DNA from: Oscillospiraceae bacterium
GTDB taxonomy: Bacteria; Bacillota_A; Clostridia; Oscillospirales; Ruminococcaceae
NCBI GenBank assembly: GCA_017523995.1
Contig: JAFWUX010000147.1
Coordinates: forward strand, 1-12,049
Reading direction: 5' to 3'
Length of the DNA: 12,049 nt
The position numbers were made by a program, and so were the translations under genes. Shown piece by piece: positions 1 through 6,447 of this stretch. Position 1 is the first letter of the stretch. Every line of letters begins with the position of its first letter. The notes beneath the pieces were generated by a model, which saw nothing but the letters and a program-made list of their open reading frames with translations, was not told the DNA's origin and did not search any database.

Positions 1-23
1 ATTATCTGGCGGTCATGTGAGCG

Positions 24-80
24 CCGGAAAGCCCAGCCTGTTCCGGTCGCCTGTGGCTCCCTCCATAGGCTGGGCTTTCC
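24..80. other. Long stem-loop with an alternative pairing, function unknown
   Basis: A perfect 14-bp stem is formed by GGAAAGCCCAGCCT (26-39) and AGGCTGGGCTTTCC (67-80), with a 27-nt loop. A competing 6-bp pairing CCGGAA (24-29) with TTCCGG (41-46) would use part of the same left arm. No clear U-tract follows on either strand, although a T-run lies at 99-105. It could be a terminator-like hairpin of a gene left of the window, a structured RNA, or a repeat end. I do not recognise a known RNA family. The rest of 1-335 holds no convincing coding sequence. Confidence 0.4.
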
Positions 81-174
81 AATTCTGGTGCTTCGTATTT
101 TTTTGGAAGGAATCTGTCACCTATCATTGACATTCCTACACAGTTTGAAATAATTAGAAGTGAGAGTGATAAAA

Positions 175-280
175 TTAGGAGTGAGGAGAGAGCAGATAGA
201 AGATGCGGTATCGCCTTGCGGCGATCTATCTAAATAGTCCGCGAAGCGGACACCGCATCTTCTCACTCCTCTCTCCTAAC
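175..280. repeat. Branched palindromic intergenic repeat
   Basis: Arms 175-209 and 252-279 are near-perfect inverted repeats: both carry TTAGGAG, GAGGAG and GAAGATGCGGT in order, with a 7-nt insertion in the left arm. The centre holds two small perfect hairpins, ATCGCC/GGCGAT (210-225, loop TTGC) and GTCCGC/GCGGAC (237-251, loop GAA). The whole would fold as a three-way structure in RNA or a cruciform in DNA. A related motif (GCGGACA followed by a CTCATT-type stretch) recurs at 296-335 and, inverted, at 5424-5471, which suggests a dispersed short repeat. Confidence 0.55.
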
Positions 281-335
281 TATCTTCAAATCCGTTTGCG
301 ACAGCGGACAAGACTATTTCCAATTTCTCATTCAT

Positions 336-375
336 ACAAAAAGCCGCCGGAGATCGAAATGAACTCCGGCGGCTT
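336..375 (-). terminator. Intrinsic terminator of the NDP-sugar dehydratase gene
   Basis: Perfect 12-bp G+C-rich stem (AAGCCGCCGGAG at 341-352 with CTCCGGCGGCTT at 364-375), 11-nt loop. Read on the minus strand the stem is followed by TTTTTG, a usable U-tract. It lies a few bases past the stop codon of the minus-strand gene ending at 380. Confidence 0.85.
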
Positions 376-379
376 GGAA

Positions 380-2380
380 TTATACGGGATTGGTTTCCGG
401 TTCGGATGCGGACTTTTCTGCCTGCTCCTTCTCCTTTTTGAGCTGCTTTTCCAGCTCCATTTTATTGAATTCCTCCGGCGTGATGAAGGTCGGGACCATC
501 TCATGCAGCGAGGAAACTGCAAGTGCTTCGTTGTTCTTCTCTGCGGCGTCACGCAGCGTGCGCAGACGCTCTGCAAAGGTATCGGTGTCGATCTCGATCT
601 GTTTGCCGATATAGATGAGCTTGTTCGCGGTCTTCTGGAGACCCTCCTCATCCATCAGCAGCTCCTCTTTGATCTTCTCGCCCGGACGCAGACCGACAAA
701 CTTGATCTCGACATCCTCATAAGGCACCTTGCCGTACATGCGGATCAGGTTCTCGGCAAGCGTGACGATGCGCACCGGCTTGCCCATATCGAGCACGAAG
801 ATTTCGCCGCCGTGGGCGATCGCAGCCGCCTCCATGACCAGCGAAACTGCCTCCGGAATCGTCATGAAGTAACGGATGACATCCGGATGCGTGACCGTGA
901 CAGGCTTGCCCTGCTCGATCTGCTTTTTGAACAGCGGAATGACAGAACCGTTGGAGCCGAGCACGTTGCCGAATCGCGTGGTGACGAATTCCGTGCGGTT
1001 GGTCTCGTCCTTCTGCTGTGCAAGATACTGCACGATCATCTCGCAGCAGCGCTTGGATGCGCCCATGACATTTGTCGGGTTGACCGCCTTGTCCGTCGAA
1101 ATCATGACGAACTTCTCGACAAGGTGGAACTGCGCGAGCGATGCGACATTGAATGTACCGACGATGTTGTTCTTGATCGCCTCCATCGGGGAGACCTCCA
1201 TCAGCGGCACATGCTTATGCGCGGCTGCGTGGAACACCACCTGCGGCTTGTATTTCTCGAAAATCTGGTTGATGCGGTAGTAATCGCGGACGGAAGCGAT
1301 CAGCGTCACGAGATTCAGCTTGTCGCCGTACTCCATGACGAGCTCCTGCTGGATCTCATAGGCGTTGTTCTCGTAGATATCGACAATGATGATCTGCTTC
1401 GGGTTGTACTTTGCGATCTGGCGCACCAGCTCCGAACCGATCGAGCCGCCGCCGCCCGTGACCATACAGACCTTGCCGCCGATGAACTTGCGGATGTCCT
1501 CGTTATCGAATTTGATCGGGTCTCTGCCGAGCAGATCCTCGACCTTGATATCACGGACCTGCTTGAGCAGCGAGGTCTGATTGTTCTCGTCAAAGATCAG
1601 GTTGCCGATGAACGGAACCGTCTTGACAGGGAGATTCGTCTTGGAGCAGATATCCAGCACTCTTGCGCGCTCATCCTCGACTGCCGAGGGCACTGCGAAG
1701 ATGATCTGCTCGATCTCCATCTCCTTTGCAAAGCGGATGATATCCGCGGTGGTGCCGACAATCTCGACGCCCATGACATCCTGACCGACCTTGTTGTGGT
1801 CATCGTCGATGATGCAGACCGGCAGGAACTGTGCGGAAACCTTGTCGCCGTCATAAGGCGATTTTCTCGCGTTCTCGATCTCGGTCAGCAGCATTTTGCA
1901 TGCCGTGCCGCCGCCGATGATCATCGTGCGCTTGAATTTGCCGAGCTTCTTCGAGGATTCGGACATTTCAATGAACGCCGTGCGGAAGATCAGGCGGAAC
2001 AGGCAGATGCCGAGAATCGCGGCGATCATATGCGTGACCGTGAACACAAACGGGATCTTCTTATCGAGGATCGCGGCAAACAGGCAGGTCACTGCGAGAC
2101 CGCAGCCCACGCCGAACACGCAGGAGAGATAATCCTTGCTGCGGAAGTAGCGCCACATTTTGCTGTAGGCGCCGCAGATAAAAAGAAATGCAAAGCAGCA
2201 GATCGTGCCGATCACGATCGGAACCATCAGATCAGAGGCGGGAATGCCGCATCCGAACAGCGAGAGCAGAAAGTTGACAATCAGTGAGGATGCTACCAGA
2301 ATAAAAGCATCTGCAACTGCAAGCAGCATTTTCCGGTGCGTAAACGTACCGGCATATTCTTTGAGCTTTGTTTTCATCAT
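380..2380 (-). CDS. Membrane-anchored NDP-sugar 4,6-dehydratase/epimerase (PglF/WbpM/CapD family)
   Basis: 666-residue polytopic inner-membrane enzyme of the long SDR group that converts UDP-HexNAc to a 4-keto-6-deoxy sugar nucleotide for surface glycan or glycan-modification pathways. Seen in the sequence: four hydrophobic segments in the first ~135 residues, a nucleotide-binding-like domain with IIGGGTACK at 154-162, then the catalytic SDR domain with TGGGGSIGSE (308-317), HAAAHKHVP (384-392), STDKAVNPTN (428-437) and MGASK (439-443), where Met replaces the usual Tyr of YxxxK, as in the WbpM/PglF type. LRPGEK is at 564-569. The last ~35 residues are a charged, low-complexity tail. Two adjacent ATG codons are possible starts; the A/G-rich GAAAGGG lies 5 nt before the first. 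Substrate and product are inferred from the family; a role in capsule or O-glycan synthesis is not proven here. Confidence 0.93.
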   Translation of the reverse strand: MMKTKLKEYAGTFTHRKMLLAVADAFILVASSLIVNFLLSLFGCGIPASDLMVPIVIGTICCFAFLFICGAYSKMWRYFRSKDYLSCVFGVGCGLAVTCLFAAILDKKIPFVFTVTHMIAAILGICLFRLIFRTAFIEMSESSKKLGKFKRTMIIGGGTACKMLLTEIENARKSPYDGDKVSAQFLPVCIIDDDHNKVGQDVMGVEIVGTTADIIRFAKEMEIEQIIFAVPSAVEDERARVLDICSKTNLPVKTVPFIGNLIFDENNQTSLLKQVRDIKVEDLLGRDPIKFDNEDIRKFIGGKVCMVTGGGGSIGSELVRQIAKYNPKQIIIVDIYENNAYEIQQELVMEYGDKLNLVTLIASVRDYYRINQIFEKYKPQVVFHAAAHKHVPLMEVSPMEAIKNNIVGTFNVASLAQFHLVEKFVMISTDKAVNPTNVMGASKRCCEMIVQYLAQQKDETNRTEFVTTRFGNVLGSNGSVIPLFKKQIEQGKPVTVTHPDVIRYFMTIPEAVSLVMEAAAIAHGGEIFVLDMGKPVRIVTLAENLIRMYGKVPYEDVEIKFVGLRPGEKIKEELLMDEEGLQKTANKLIYIGKQIEIDTDTFAERLRTLRDAAEKNNEALAVSSLHEMVPTFITPEEFNKMELEKQLKKEKEQAEKSASEPETNPV

Positions 2381-2421
2381 GAAAACCCTTTCTTGTAATT
2401 TTCAAATTTCCGGGGCCTCAT

Positions 2422-2487
2422 CTCACTACGCTCACACAGCGGATCGAGGCACAGAGCACGATCCGTTGTGTCAAAGCAGTGAGTGAG
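2422..2487. repeat. Imperfect palindrome upstream of the dehydratase gene
   Basis: Nested inverted repeats: outer CTCACT (2422-2427) with AGTGAG (2479-2484), then ACACAGCGGATCG with CGATCCGTTGTGT (one mismatched position) around a short A/G/C loop. It occupies much of the 189-bp gap between the kinase and dehydratase genes. It has no U-tract, so it is more like a REP-type repeat or an RNA-processing structure than an intrinsic terminator. I see no convincing sigma-A promoter in this gap, so the dehydratase may be read through from the kinase gene. Confidence 0.45.
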
Positions 2488-2512
2488 GTCTTTCGGCAGA
2501 CATGAGAAATCA

Positions 2513-2557
2513 TCCGGAACAGTCAGCCTTCTGCAGTGCAGGGCTGACCGATCCGGA
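2513..2557 (-). terminator. Stem-loop just past the kinase stop codon
   Basis: Two stacked stems, TCCGGA/TCCGGA (2513-2518 and 2552-2557) outside GTCAGCC/GGCTGAC (2522-2528 and 2542-2548), separated by a 3-nt/3-nt internal loop. It starts 12 nt after the minus-strand stop at 2570. No U-tract follows (TGATTTCTC), so efficient intrinsic termination is doubtful; it may instead protect the mRNA 3' end or give partial termination. Confidence 0.4.
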
Positions 2558-2569
2558 GCTGTGATTCTA

Positions 2570-3655
2570 TTAGTCTGCGGCGGTTTCTGCGACGATCTGC
2601 TCCAGCTCTGCACGCTTGTTCATGATATCCTTTGCAAGCGTGAGCTGGCATCTGGTTCTGTCCAGATTGTGCAGCGGATAGTTGATCTTGAAATACTGAT
2701 CGCCGGTGAGATAGTCATCCAGGAACCGCGATGCGAGTTCAATCGTGATCGAAAATGCGGCGAGGACAAGGCTGTCACGCTCTGCTGCCGTCAGCGATTT
2801 GCCGACTGCACCGAGGAATCCCTTGCAGAATGCGCGAAACTTGCCGGTATCAAAGCTGACCTTTGAGACATCGGGCTCATCCTCGGCGGCGGTGTTTGCA
2901 ATGAAGCGGACGGCATCCGCGAAATCATACATCGCCATGCCGGGCATGACCGTATCAAGGTCGATGACAACCAGCGGCATTTTCGTCTCTTTATCAAAGA
3001 GGACATTGTTCGATTTGGTATCGTTGTGTGTGACGCGGACAGGGAACTCCCCGTTCGCAAAGCGCTGAGACAGTTCTCCTGCCTGCTCGCGCACTTCGGT
3101 CAGGTAGCGGATTTCCTCTGCAACAGAGGCAGCCCGTCCGCAGGGATCGGCTGCGATATCTGCAAAGAGGGTATCAAGACGTTTTTTGGTGTTGTGGAAA
3201 TCCGGAATGGTCTCAAAGAGCTGTGCGCCGTCAAAATCGCTGAGCTGATTCTGGAACTCGCCGAATGCTCTGCCCGTCGCCTCGATGACTGCCGGATCCT
3301 CACAGGTGTTGAACGTGATCGAATCGACATAGTTCATGACGCGCCAGAAATTCTCCGCATCGTCAAAGAGATAGTTCTTGCCGTCTGCGGTGTGGTGGAA
3401 GTGCAGGGTGACGCCCTCCGGATTCTTGTTTCGGATATGTGTTGTGACGAGGTCGATGTTCTGCATGATCTGAACCGGATTGCTGAACACAACCGTATTG
3501 ATCCGCTGGAAGATATAGGACTTGGGGGTGCCGTCTGCATCGCGGTACGTGACCTTGAACGTCGCATTGATGTTGCCGTTTGTGATCGTTTCAAAGGCAT
3601 CGAACGTGCCGGGCAGCCGGAACGCCGCACCGATCTTCTGGATTGTTTCAAGCAT
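2570..3655 (-). CDS. nahK: N-acetylhexosamine 1-kinase-like phosphotransferase
   Basis: 361-residue cytoplasmic sugar kinase of the APH/choline-kinase fold. Known NahK enzymes (Bifidobacterium LNB/GNB pathway, about 359 residues) phosphorylate the anomeric C1 of GlcNAc or GalNAc with ATP. Recognisable blocks, numbered from the chosen start: NGNINATFKV (26-35, nucleotide loop), AFGEFQNQLSDFD (130-142), catalytic HNDTKSNN (210-217), metal-binding DLDTVMPG (232-239), and a C-terminal FLDDYL...NLDRTR region, all collinear with NahK. Start: the ATG at 3653-3655 has GGAG 8 nt upstream and gives family length. An ATG 14 codons earlier (3695-3697) lacks a good ribosome site. A strong promoter lies ~100 bp upstream. 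Sugar specificity cannot be read from sequence; glucose or galactose 1-kinase activity remains possible. The pyrophosphorylase gene upstream on the same strand supports a nucleotide-sugar salvage role. Confidence 0.88.
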   Translation of the reverse strand: MLETIQKIGAAFRLPGTFDAFETITNGNINATFKVTYRDADGTPKSYIFQRINTVVFSNPVQIMQNIDLVTTHIRNKNPEGVTLHFHHTADGKNYLFDDAENFWRVMNYVDSITFNTCEDPAVIEATGRAFGEFQNQLSDFDGAQLFETIPDFHNTKKRLDTLFADIAADPCGRAASVAEEIRYLTEVREQAGELSQRFANGEFPVRVTHNDTKSNNVLFDKETKMPLVVIDLDTVMPGMAMYDFADAVRFIANTAAEDEPDVSKVSFDTGKFRAFCKGFLGAVGKSLTAAERDSLVLAAFSITIELASRFLDDYLTGDQYFKINYPLHNLDRTRCQLTLAKDIMNKRAELEQIVAETAAD

Positions 3656-3755
3656 ATCTGAATCTCCGTTATGTTGGAATAAAAATGAAACGAGCATACT
3701 GCGCCGGAACAGCGCGGAACATGCGGCAGTTTCCGGACAGATACTCTTATGGTTT

Positions 3756-3785
3756 AGTATACCACGAAATGCAGGGTTTTGTCAA
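3756..3785 (-). promoter_or_regulatory. Strong sigma-A promoter of the kinase gene
   Basis: On the minus strand TTGACA (3780-3785) and TATACT (3756-3761) are separated by 18 nt, and the -10 is preceded by TGG, an extended -10. The transcript would start near 3749, leaving a ~94-nt leader before the chosen ATG at 3655. This promoter sits downstream of the pyrophosphorylase terminator, so the kinase is transcribed independently. Confidence 0.85.
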
Positions 3786-3842
3786 GTCTTTTCGGGCAAG
3801 AGCAGGATTTTCCGCGGAAGATTCCGGCAGTTTGCACACAGC

Positions 3843-3879
3843 AAAAGCCGCACACTCACCTCCGGAATGTGCGGCTTTC
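3843..3879 (-). terminator. Intrinsic terminator between pyrophosphorylase and kinase genes
   Basis: Perfect 11-bp stem AAAGCCGCACA (3844-3854) / TGTGCGGCTTT (3868-3878), 13-nt loop. On the minus strand it ends in TTTTGCT, a short U-tract. It lies ~190 bp past the pyrophosphorylase stop, so it would end a long 3' UTR that includes the palindromic element at 3884-3957. Confidence 0.65.
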
Positions 3880-3883
3880 TAAG

Positions 3884-3957
3884 GTGTCTCCGACGGATTC
3901 GTAATGGGGGCTGCTCGCCCCCAACCCCCTCGCCGGGGATATGATCCCCGGACCCCG
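3884..3957 (+). repeat. G+C-rich two-hairpin repeat, copy A
   Basis: Begins with GTGTCTCCGACGGAT, then hairpin 1 GGGGGC/GCCCCC (3906-3911/3917-3922), a C-rich spacer, hairpin 2 CCGGGGAT/ATCCCCGG (3933-3940/3944-3951) and ends in a C-run plus TTTT. A 32-bp block (3902-3933) is identical, inverted, to 9266-9297. Related copies are at 9083-9160 and 9242-9303. The remaining 3957-4070 up to the pyrophosphorylase stop shows nothing I can name. Confidence 0.75.
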
Positions 3958-4070
3958 TTTTGTGCAAAGATGCAGTAAATACGCGAAATATATGGAACAG
4001 CTTTGATTTGCGGTTTGTATCATCCGGTTATCCAAACGGGTGTACGGGCGGATATCTCCGGTGCAGAGCG

Positions 4071-5315
4071 TTACAGTTCAATGCCGTTGCGGCGGAGCAG
4101 TGCGCGCGCCGTATCGACGGAATCGACGCCGGTCTTGTTCTTGACGGGTGCGAATTCCTTTTCGCGCTCGACCTCGTAGGCAAGGCAGTTCTTCTGCAGC
4201 TTGACAAGATCCAGCGCCAAAGTCTCGAATTTATAGGCATTCGGCTCCTCGGGCTTGACCGGATTGCCGTCCGCGCCCATATAGCGGATTTTCTTGAACG
4301 CCTTGTGCAGCGGCAGCTTATAGGCAAGCGTCTCCTCAAGCTGATCGGTGCGGAACAGATAATTCAGGATGACGCCGAAGCGGTAAGACAGGGTGCCGTC
4401 CGGCTCGCGTCTTGTCCGCATTTCGTCGGTCATCTCGAAGTACTCCACAATAGACGGTCTGCCGTCCTCGAGGCACAGCACGCCGACCTTTTCATCCGGC
4501 GCCGCCTTTGCGACAACCTTTGCGCCCGAAACAGAGCCCGATTCGATCACCGCGCCGATAAAGCACGGATCGGCGATGGACTGCAGGACATTATCAACCG
4601 CAAAGACATTCAGCCACTCGATGCTGCTCTCACGCAGCTCGTGCAGCATGCCGGTGTTTTCCATTGAGGCATACCAGCCGCCGTTGCCGTTCGGTGCCGT
4701 TGCAACAACACCGCGGGACATCAGCATCAGCTTCCCTTCCGGATCGACCGTCGGGAGCTGCTCCTGCCGGAAAAAGCGGATATGCGCCTTGCTGTAGCCG
4801 AAATAATTGTGTTCTGCGAAAAATGCAGTGGTCTCATCGTGATTCTCCACGCTCGTCATGATGAACAGCGGCACATAGGCGCCTGCCTGCTTCGTCACGC
4901 GCAGGAGATTGTTGATCAGGCACTCGAAAATATACAGCTCGCGCGTTTCGCCCATGTTGAACATCCCCTTGGGATGATCGCAGCCGAGCCGTGTGCCCTG
5001 TCCGCCGGCAAGCAGCACCGCGCCGACCTTGCCCGCACGGATCGCTTCGAGACCGATTTCGGTAAAGCGCGCGCGGCTGCGGTCGATCTCCGCAAGCGTG
5101 GTCGCATAGAGCGGCTCGAATTTACCGCGCTGTTCATCGGCGCATTCGGGATCGAGCACGGAAAGATCCAGCGCATCAATCTGCCGGAGCATGCTAAGCT
5201 GTTCTGCTTCGCTGAGCTGTTCCAGATGTTCGGCGATGTGAGACTGCCCCAGTGCTGCGAGCCGTTCACAGATCCGCCGCTTCATTGCAGTCGGATTTTC
5301 ATGCTGTTCTGTCAT
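4071..5315 (-). CDS. UDP-sugar / UDP-N-acetylhexosamine pyrophosphorylase, eukaryotic (UDPGP/UAP) type
   Basis: 414-residue cytoplasmic nucleotidyltransferase that would join UTP and a sugar-1-phosphate to give a UDP-sugar and pyrophosphate. It has the UDPGP-family signature LAGGQGTRLG (102-111) followed by PKG (115-117), the uridine/metal region with VDN (240-242), FETLALD (363-369), and a C-terminal EFAPVKN...GVDSVDTAR block (387-404) very like the SPLKN..GxDxxxTAR block of eukaryotic UDP-GlcNAc pyrophosphorylases. That block favours a HexNAc-1-P substrate over glucose-1-P, though bacterial members are often only labelled UDPGP type. It is not the GlmU type used for de novo UDP-GlcNAc. The start at 5315 is supported by AAGGAG 7 nt upstream. 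The C-terminus at GIEL is complete. It is followed on the same strand by the NahK-like kinase, whose product would be its substrate. Confidence 0.9.
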   Translation of the reverse strand: MTEQHENPTAMKRRICERLAALGQSHIAEHLEQLSEAEQLSMLRQIDALDLSVLDPECADEQRGKFEPLYATTLAEIDRSRARFTEIGLEAIRAGKVGAVLLAGGQGTRLGCDHPKGMFNMGETRELYIFECLINNLLRVTKQAGAYVPLFIMTSVENHDETTAFFAEHNYFGYSKAHIRFFRQEQLPTVDPEGKLMLMSRGVVATAPNGNGGWYASMENTGMLHELRESSIEWLNVFAVDNVLQSIADPCFIGAVIESGSVSGAKVVAKAAPDEKVGVLCLEDGRPSIVEYFEMTDEMRTRREPDGTLSYRFGVILNYLFRTDQLEETLAYKLPLHKAFKKIRYMGADGNPVKPEEPNAYKFETLALDLVKLQKNCLAYEVEREKEFAPVKNKTGVDSVDTARALLRRNGIEL

Positions 5316-5380
5316 ATGATACTCCTTGTAACATCGTGGCGGTGTGCGGCTGATTCGCCGCCGTGTAAAAATATAAAGCT

Positions 5381-5409
5381 ATTATAACACATTTCTGTAA
5401 AATACGCAA
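5381..5409 (-). promoter_or_regulatory. Promoter of the pyrophosphorylase gene
   Basis: On the minus strand TTGCGT (5404-5409), 17-nt spacer, TATAAT (5381-5386), with TGT just before the -10 (extended). Start near 5374. The short leader contains GCGGC/GCCGC (within 5345-5365), a small hairpin ahead of the AAGGAG ribosome site at 5322-5327. Confidence 0.75.
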
Positions 5410-5423
5410 CTGTAAAATTTGAA

Positions 5424-5526
5424 ATATGAAATGAGAAATGAGTAATTGCGGTGTCCGCTGACGCGGACAAATCGGAATGCACTGCTTCGGAATCAGATGC
5501 CTGATATATCATTCCGACGGAGACAC
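5424..5526. repeat. Palindromic intergenic element between regulator and pyrophosphorylase genes
   Basis: Contains TGTCCGC/GCGGACA (5452-5469), TCGGAATG/CATTCCGA (5472-5479/5510-5517), and a small inner palindrome ATCAG/CTGAT. It ends on the minus strand with GTGTCTCCGTCGGA abutting the regulator stop codon; the same motif with one changed centre base opens the repeats at 3884 and 9083. The TGTCCGC hairpin plus CTCATTTC stretch matches the repeat at 235-335. No U-tract terminator for the regulator is evident here. Confidence 0.5.
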
Positions 5527-5527
5527 A

Positions 5528-6259
5528 TTATTTCCGGATGCGGAAGAAGGCTTCGCGGTAGCGCTTGGGCGTATAGCCTGTGTACTTGCGGAACACCTGT
5601 ATAAAATGGCTCTCCGAGGAAAAGCAGAGGTAATCTGAGATCGCAAGGCAGGAGAAATCCGAATAGCGCAGCATGTTCTCTGCGGTTTCAATCCGCTTGC
5701 GCGTGATGTACTCCGAGACCGTGATGCCGACCTCTTTGCGGAACAGCTTGGAAAGATACGGCACCGAAAGCCCTGCAACATTCGCAAGCTCCGCGAGCGT
5801 CAGCTTGGTGTGCAGATTGTCATAGATATAATCCACGACAACCGCAATCGCCTTCGGATAGCGGTTGCGCCTGCGGATGATCTGCATGCGCTGGGCATAA
5901 TCCAGCACAAGCTCGCTGTGCAGCATTTTGATCTCATCCTCGGATGCGCATTTGTCAATCGCACGGATATAGATATCGCTCAGGTTATAAGCCTCCTCCA
6001 TCTCCATGCCGCCCTCAATGCACGAGCGCGTAATCAGCGCGACCGTGATAATCAGATGATACTGCAGGTTCCGCAGCGGATTGTCGCTGAGCCTGCCCAT
6101 ATTCGATGTGCCGAGCGGCGCATAGAGCCGCTGCATTTCTGCGACTTCGCCGTCCTGTATGCTCTTGAAAAACGCATTTTCCCGTTCGTATGCAAGATGT
6201 GAGATGCTCAGCTCACGGTTCAGGAACGCCTGATGCGTCAGCTTTTGCTCGATGTCCAT
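5528..6259 (-). CDS. AraC-family (YesN-like) transcriptional regulator
   Basis: 243-residue DNA-binding regulator. The C-terminal ~105 residues form the two-helix-turn-helix AraC domain: first HTH about 152-174 (LTLAELANVAGLSVPYLSKL), second about 203-225, and the family end motif GYTPKRYR (228-235). The N-terminal ~130 residues are an all-helical sensor-like region of the kind found in Firmicute AraC regulators (block NPLRNLQYHLIITVALITRS at 60-79), without a recognisable cupin or receiver domain, so the signal is unknown. The ribosome site is weak (GGGGTG 7 nt before ATG). It is transcribed divergently from the lichenase with a 188-bp shared intergenic region, so it probably controls that gene and itself; the sequence does not prove it. 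Confidence 0.9.
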   Translation of the reverse strand: MDIEQKLTHQAFLNRELSISHLAYERENAFFKSIQDGEVAEMQRLYAPLGTSNMGRLSDNPLRNLQYHLIITVALITRSCIEGGMEMEEAYNLSDIYIRAIDKCASEDEIKMLHSELVLDYAQRMQIIRRRNRYPKAIAVVVDYIYDNLHTKLTLAELANVAGLSVPYLSKLFRKEVGITVSEYITRKRIETAENMLRYSDFSCLAISDYLCFSSESHFIQVFRKYTGYTPKRYREAFFRIRK

Positions 6260-6279
6260 ACGTAAACACCCCGTCTACT

Positions 6280-6308
6280 ATTATACATGATAAAAACAAA
6301 AAATGCAA
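6280..6308 (-). promoter_or_regulatory. Promoter of the AraC-family regulator
   Basis: On the minus strand TTGCAT (6303-6308), 17-nt T-rich spacer, TATAAT (6280-6285). The start would be near 6273, giving a very short leader. It faces away from the lichenase promoter. Confidence 0.7.
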
Positions 6309-6359
6309 TACCGATTTGACAAAAAAGCTGTTTTTATGATATCCGGCAGAGGTTGATTA

Positions 6360-6368
6360 TGCTATACT
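6360..6368 (+). promoter_or_regulatory. Extended -10 promoter of the lichenase gene
   Basis: TGCTATACT (TG at 6360-6361, -10 TATACT at 6363-6368) with no good -35 at the right distance, as expected for an extended -10 or activator-dependent promoter. A TTGACA at 6316-6321 is too far upstream to serve it. The predicted start near 6375 falls inside the inverted repeat at 6368-6408. An A-run/T-run near-palindrome at 6321-6335 could be an activator site (inference). Confidence 0.55.
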
Positions 6369-6408
6369 GATATCAAGCCGCCAAGGGGGATTCGGCGGCT
6401 TGATATCA
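6368..6408 (+). promoter_or_regulatory. Perfect 15-bp inverted repeat in the lichenase leader
   Basis: TGATATCAAGCCGCC (6368-6382) and GGCGGCTTGATATCA (6394-6408) pair perfectly around an 11-nt loop. It overlaps the predicted start site and lies 24 nt before the AAGGAGGA ribosome site. No U-tract follows, so it is not a standard terminator. It could be a DNA operator, a 5' mRNA-stabilising hairpin, or, if transcription starts upstream, an attenuator. Confidence 0.6.
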
Positions 6409-6447
6409 GAGAGAAGCGATTGGCGATAAAACAAGGAGGATTTCGGG

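Noticed and set aside
127..155. TTGACA with ATAATT at 17-nt spacing as a promoter near the left edge
   Set aside because: The -10 is poor and no gene or recognisable RNA follows on the plus strand before the converging terminator.
203..2287. A 694-codon open frame on the plus strand
   Set aside because: It is exactly antisense to the NDP-sugar dehydratase gene, has biased low-complexity composition (rich in D, R, L, H) and no family resemblance; G+C-biased third positions of the real gene keep the antisense frame open.
3695..3697. Upstream ATG as the start of the NahK-like kinase
   Set aside because: It lacks a ribosome site, and its 14 extra residues extend beyond the usual family N-terminus; the ATG at 3653-3655 has GGAG at good spacing.
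6316..6340. TTGACA (6316-6321) with TATGAT (6335-6340) as the lichenase promoter
   Set aside because: The spacer is only 13 nt, too short for sigma-A; the extended -10 at 6360-6368 is the better candidate.
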